Of a DNA stretch of 7,936 nucleotides, positions 4,713 to 7,936 are shown one piece after another; position 1 is the stretch's first letter; each line of letters starts with the position of its first letter. Under the pieces are notes generated by a model. It ran no database searches. It worked only from the letters and a program-made list of their open reading frames with translations, and was not told where the DNA came from. The translations under genes and the position numbers were made by a program. The DNA is from Candidatus Dormiibacterota bacterium (GTDB taxonomy: Bacteria; Chloroflexota; Dormibacteria; Aeolococcales; Aeolococcaceae), in assembly GCA_019234035.1 (NCBI GenBank), contig JAFALX010000028.1, positions 1-7,936 of the forward strand, written 5' to 3'.

Positions 4713-6493
4713 TCCTTTGAGGGGAGATTCGTCGACGTCCGCGAACGGAGCACCGGCAGGGAGGGGCGGCCGAACGTCCGGCGCAGCGTCGGGTCGTCCA
4801 GCACCACCACCGTCGGGCGTCCGTGCGGACAGGTCACACCGCCGGGGGTCTCGACGAGCCGGTCGAGCAATCGCTGCTGCTCCTCGGCGTCGAGGCGGTC
4901 GCCGAATCGCACGGCACTGTGGCACGCGACGGTCGCCGCGACACGCGACGTCCGCACGTCGACCGCGACGGCGTCATCGCCGAGGGCATCGAGAAGGGCG
5001 AGCACCAATCGCCCGGCATCGCCGCCACTCGCCGCCGCCGGCACCGCTGCGCACCGCAGGCTGTCCGGGCCGAACGGCTCGATGTCGAAGCCACACGCCG
5101 CGACGAAGTCGCGATGGCGCTCGACGCGTTCCAGTCCCGCCGCATCCACGGACACCACCGCGGGAATGAGCAGCATCTGCGTGTCCGCCACAGCACTGCC
5201 GGGACGCGACCAGCGCTCGAGCAGCTCCTGGTAGATCGATTTCTCGTGCGCCGCGTGGGGATCGACGATGACGAGCGATCCGTGTGACTCCGCCACGAGC
5301 CACCGCCCGCCCACCTGTCCCACCGCGCGCAGCGGCCGCAGATCCGACAGGGAGGCGATCCCGCCTGCAGCGGGTGCTCCGGCAGTCGCAGCCACGGCGC
5401 CCGCGTCAGCGAGCTCGAGCATGCTCGTCCCGGACGCACCGGCACCGTAGTCGGCGACCGCGGCCGGTGCGAACGTCGAGAGCATGCGCGCGCCGGACTC
5501 CAGCGGCGACACCTGCAGCGCGGCCCAGCAGGCGCGCTGCACGGCGGTGAAGACGCGCCGCTCGTCGCGGAAGCGCACCTCGCGCTTGGTGGGGTGCACG
5601 TTCACGTCAACCTCGGCAGGATCGACGACGATGAGCACCACGCCGTGGGGATATCGGTTCACCGGCAGCAGCCCGCGATAGGCCTCCTCCACCGCCACCT
5701 GCACGCCGCGGTGCTGGATGCGCCTGCGGTTGACTCCGACGACCAGCGCGCCGCGCTGGCCGCGGTGCGCATGCGGAGCGCTGACCGCGCCGCCCACCAC
5801 GACCTCTCCGGCGCCGTCGATGTCGAGCAGGTCCACCGCCCGCGGACCGTACAACGCGTGCAGCGCATCGCGCAGCGACCCACCGGGTGTGCGCAGCTGC
5901 TCGCGATCGTCGCTGCGCAGGCTGAAGGCGACGTCGTGGTGCAACAGCGCGAGCTCACCCAGCAGGCGCAGCACCGCCGCCGACTCCGCGCCGGCGCTGC
6001 GCAGGAACCGCAAGCGTGCCGGCGTCGTCGCGAACAGCTCGCCGACTGTGATGCGCGTCCCGACCGGAGCGGCCACCGGCGTGCGCTCACCGGGCTCGCC
6101 GAACCGCACCCGCAGGCGGGCACCGGCGCCGCTCGCGGCGTCGCGCGACACGATCGTCAGGTCCGACACCGCAGCGATGCTCGCCAGCGCCTCACCGCGA
6201 AAGCCGAGCGTGCGCACGCGAGCGAGGTCGTCGCTGCGCGTGATCTTCGACGTGGCGTGACGCGCGACCGCGAGCTCCAGGTCGCCGGCGACGATGCCGG
6301 CGCCGTCGTCGCTCACCTCGATGTCGATCAGCCCACCGCCGTGAATGGACACGTCGACGCGTCGCGCGCCGGCATCGAGCGCGTTCTCCACCAGCTCCTT
6401 CACCACCGACGCGGGCCGCTCCACCACCTCGCCGGCGGCGATGGCGTCGGCCACCACCTGCGACAGCCGGACGATCCGAGCTGAGGCGATCAC
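4709..6493 (-). CDS. mutL: DNA mismatch repair protein MutL (endonuclease-type)
   Basis: The product has 594 residues. The N-terminal GHKL ATPase is complete: AGEVVERPASVVKELVENAL with Glu33 and Asn37, SDDGAGI (61-67), RTLGFRGEALASIAAVS (94-110), GTRITVGELFATTPAR (145-160) and VNVHPTKREVRF with Lys303. A linker of about 55 residues, Ala/Gly-rich and poorly structured, runs from about 332 to 385. The C-terminal dimerisation/nuclease domain has the motif set of MutL from bacteria without MutH: DPHAAHEKSIYQE (411-423), ACH (523-525), CPHGRP (555-560) and FGR (574-576). This predicts metal-dependent nicking after MutS recognises a mismatch. The first motif departs from DQHA-x2-E-x4-E at two places (Gln to Pro, last Glu to Gln). 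The start is the GTG at 6493, overlapping the mutS stop as GTGA. The frame is open far upstream, but only as a shadow of mutS. Confidence 0.97.
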   Translation of the reverse strand: MIASARIVRLSQVVADAIAAGEVVERPASVVKELVENALDAGARRVDVSIHGGGLIDIEVSDDGAGIVAGDLELAVARHATSKITRSDDLARVRTLGFRGEALASIAAVSDLTIVSRDAASGAGARLRVRFGEPGERTPVAAPVGTRITVGELFATTPARLRFLRSAGAESAAVLRLLGELALLHHDVAFSLRSDDREQLRTPGGSLRDALHALYGPRAVDLLDIDGAGEVVVGGAVSAPHAHRGQRGALVVGVNRRRIQHRGVQVAVEEAYRGLLPVNRYPHGVVLIVVDPAEVDVNVHPTKREVRFRDERRVFTAVQRACWAALQVSPLESGARMLSTFAPAAVADYGAGASGTSMLELADAGAVAATAGAPAAGGIASLSDLRPLRAVGQVGGRWLVAESHGSLVIVDPHAAHEKSIYQELLERWSRPGSAVADTQMLLIPAVVSVDAAGLERVERHRDFVAACGFDIEPFGPDSLRCAAVPAAASGGDAGRLVLALLDALGDDAVAVDVRTSRVAATVACHSAVRFGDRLDAEEQQRLLDRLVETPGGVTCPHGRPTVVVLDDPTLRRTFGRPSLPVLRSRTSTNLPSKE

Positions 6494-7936
6494 GGTCCGG
6501 CGCGCTGCTTCAGGTCCGCGAGCGCGTTCAGTGCGGCCAGAGGCGACAGGCTTTCGATGTCGAGGGTGGCCAGCTCCTCGACGAGTGGATGCGGCGGCAC
6601 GGCGATGTCCAGGCTCAGCTGCGCGGCTCTCGGCCCCGCCTCCGCGGCGAGCGGGCGCGCCTGCTCCATTTCGCCGAGCAGGATGCGCGCGCGCAGCAGC
6701 ACGGAGGACGGGACTCCGGCAAGCCGCGCCACGTGGATGCCGAACGAGCGGTCGGCGCCGCCCGGCACGATGCGGTGCAGGAACGTCACGCGCTCTCCCT
6801 CCTCGATCACCTCGACGCGCGCGTTGCGCACGCGCGGCAGCGTGCTCTCCAACGCGGTGAGCTCGTGGTAGTGGGTGGCGAACAGGGTGCGGCAGCCGAG
6901 CTGTGGGGAGTCGTGCAGGTGCTCGACCACCGCGCGCGCGATGCTCAGCCCGTCGTACGTGGACGTGCCCCGTCCGATCTCGTCGAGGATCACCAGGCTG
7001 CGCGGGGTCGCCTGCCGCAGGATCGCTGCGGTTTCTGCCATCTCCACCATGAACGTGGACATGCCGCCGCTGAGGTCGTCGTGCGCGCCGATGCGGGTGA
7101 ACACGCGATCGCACACGCCGATCCGCGCGCGCTGCGCCGGAATGAAGGAGCCGATCTGCGCCAGCACGACGGACACCGCGATCTGGCGCAGGTACGTAGA
7201 CTTGCCGGCCATGTTCGGGCCGGTGAGGATGACCATGCGCTCCGCGACGTCGAGGCTGCAGTCGTTGGCGACGAAGCGTCCCGGGCCGAGCGCGCGTTCC
7301 ACGAGCGGATGGCGCCCCTCCTCGATGTCGATGACCTCGGAGTCGTCGACGACCGGGCGCACCCAGCCGGACGCGGACGCGACCGTGGCAAGCGACTGCA
7401 CCGCGTCCAGGGTCGCGGCGGCGCCGGCGGCATCGAGCAGCTGCGCGGCGCTGGCCGCGACGAGCGCCGTCGCGTCGCGCAGCAGATCCAGCTCGCGTGC
7501 GAGGGCGCGCTCGCGAGAGTGCAGCACGATCGACTCCTGTTCCTTCAGGTCCGGGGTCGTGTAGCGCTCGGCGCCGACGAGCGTCTGCTTGCGCTCGTAT
7601 CCGCGCGGCACCCCGTCGCGCTGACCGTTGGGCACCTCGATGTAGTAGCCGAACACGCGGTTGTAGCCGACCTTGAGGCTCTTGATGCCCGTGCGGTCGC
7701 GCTCGGACGCCTCCAGGCCCGAGATCCACTCGCGGGCCGAGCGCGACGCCTCGTGCACGCCGTCCAGCTCGGCGTCGTAGCCGGGCCGGATGGCGCCGCC
7801 CTCGCGCATCACGGCGGGCGGGTCCTCGACCAGCGCCCGCGCCAGCTCCTCGGCCAGGGCGGGATCGGGCCGCACCGCCCCCACCAGCTCGCGGACGAGC
7901 AGCGACTCGACGCCGGCGCTGGCCGCGACGACCCCC
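6490..7936 (-). CDS. mutS: DNA mismatch repair protein MutS, C-terminal part (5' partial)
   Basis: The frame runs off the right edge, leaving 481 residues, roughly the last half of a MutS. The N-terminal mismatch-binding domain is missing. The visible part covers the end of the lever and clamp (SLKVGYNRVFGYYIEVPN at about 7630-7683) and the whole ABC-type ATPase. This has Walker A GPNMAGKST (7195-7221), the signature DLSGGMSTFMVEM, Walker B LVILDEIGRGTSTYDG (Asp-Glu at about 6979-6984), the ATHYHEL His loop and the RSFGIHVARLAGVP helix-turn-helix dimerisation region. Near the end, QLSLD resembles the sliding-clamp-binding pentapeptide QLSLF. The C-terminal tail is short and ends in a conserved-looking helical segment (LSPLAALNALADLKQ). 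MutS finds mismatches and, with ATP, recruits MutL, which is encoded directly downstream with a 4-base overlap. The promoter is outside the window, so SOS control of this operon cannot be judged. Confidence 0.97.
   Translation of the reverse strand, partial: GVVAASAGVESLLVRELVGAVRPDPALAEELARALVEDPPAVMREGGAIRPGYDAELDGVHEASRSAREWISGLEASERDRTGIKSLKVGYNRVFGYYIEVPNGQRDGVPRGYERKQTLVGAERYTTPDLKEQESIVLHSRERALARELDLLRDATALVAASAAQLLDAAGAAATLDAVQSLATVASASGWVRPVVDDSEVIDIEEGRHPLVERALGPGRFVANDCSLDVAERMVILTGPNMAGKSTYLRQIAVSVVLAQIGSFIPAQRARIGVCDRVFTRIGAHDDLSGGMSTFMVEMAETAAILRQATPRSLVILDEIGRGTSTYDGLSIARAVVEHLHDSPQLGCRTLFATHYHELTALESTLPRVRNARVEVIEEGERVTFLHRIVPGGADRSFGIHVARLAGVPSSVLLRARILLGEMEQARPLAAEAGPRAAQLSLDIAVPPHPLVEELATLDIESLSPLAALNALADLKQRAGP

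Noticed and set aside
3867..5234. A 455-codon open frame on the plus strand, opposite miaA and mutL
   Set aside because: It is antisense to two well-supported genes, its protein is Arg/Ala-rich with no domain, and long antisense frames are expected in GC-rich coding DNA.
5594..6484. A 296-codon plus-strand open frame opposite mutL
   Set aside because: It has His/Arg/Gln-rich, low-complexity composition and no recognisable motif; it is an antisense shadow of mutL.
6494..7729. A possible long N-terminal extension of MutL, as a mutS-mutL fusion frame
   Set aside because: The frame is open through mutS, but the translation is compositionally random. True MutL homology begins right after the GTG at 6493, which overlaps the mutS stop.
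1..7936. CRISPR arrays, tRNA or rRNA genes, insertion sequences, attachment sites
   Set aside because: No spaced direct repeats, cloverleaf-like segments, transposase motifs or flanking terminal repeats were seen. The recombinase fragment alone does not show a mobile element.

Overview
This is a GC-rich, gene-dense chromosomal window. By eye G+C is well over 60%, and most third codon positions are G or C. It carries housekeeping genes rather than phage or plasmid cargo. Two identical-type LexA operators of the form GAAC-N4-GTTC are present. This operator class is known from Firmicutes, Actinobacteria and Chloroflexota, and is unlike the enterobacterial CTGT-N8-ACAG. Several genes also appear to be leaderless, with a -10 hexamer six bases before the start codon. 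Together these suggest a high-GC, non-proteobacterial lineage. Chloroflexota (Thermomicrobia-like) or a neighbouring terrabacterial phylum is my best guess, with low to moderate confidence.

Layout, left to right: (i) the C-terminal catalytic half of a tyrosine recombinase (+, cut by the left edge); (ii) a Nudix hydrolase (-) overlapping it tail to tail; (iii) a 112-residue membrane-anchored LysM protein (+), divergent from the Nudix gene; (iv) a CtaG-family cytochrome c oxidase assembly protein (-), overlapping the LysM gene tail to tail; (v) an unrecognised membrane protein with a hydrophobic hairpin (+); (vi) lexA (-); and (vii) a tightly coupled mutS-mutL-miaA operon (-). In the operon the genes overlap by 4 bases at each junction, and mutS is cut by the right edge.

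The right half is a genome-maintenance block: mismatch repair (MutS, MutL with endonuclease-type motifs), tRNA modification (MiaA), then the SOS repressor LexA under its own promoter with a LexA box. The most interesting point lies about 2 kb beyond lexA. The small LysM gene has a near-consensus promoter whose 18-base spacer contains a LexA box with both half-sites perfect (positions 1066-1079). Its product has a short basic N-terminus, one transmembrane helix and one extracytoplasmic LysM domain. That matches the architecture and control of the SOS-induced cell-division suppressors YneA (Bacillus) and Rv2719c/ChiZ (Mycobacterium). I infer that this gene is the SOS division checkpoint of this organism, and that it is expressed from a leaderless mRNA.

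No RNA genes, CRISPR arrays, insertion sequences or attachment sites were seen. The window has almost no non-coding space; the largest gaps are 2333-2450 and 3681-3785, both promoter-bearing.
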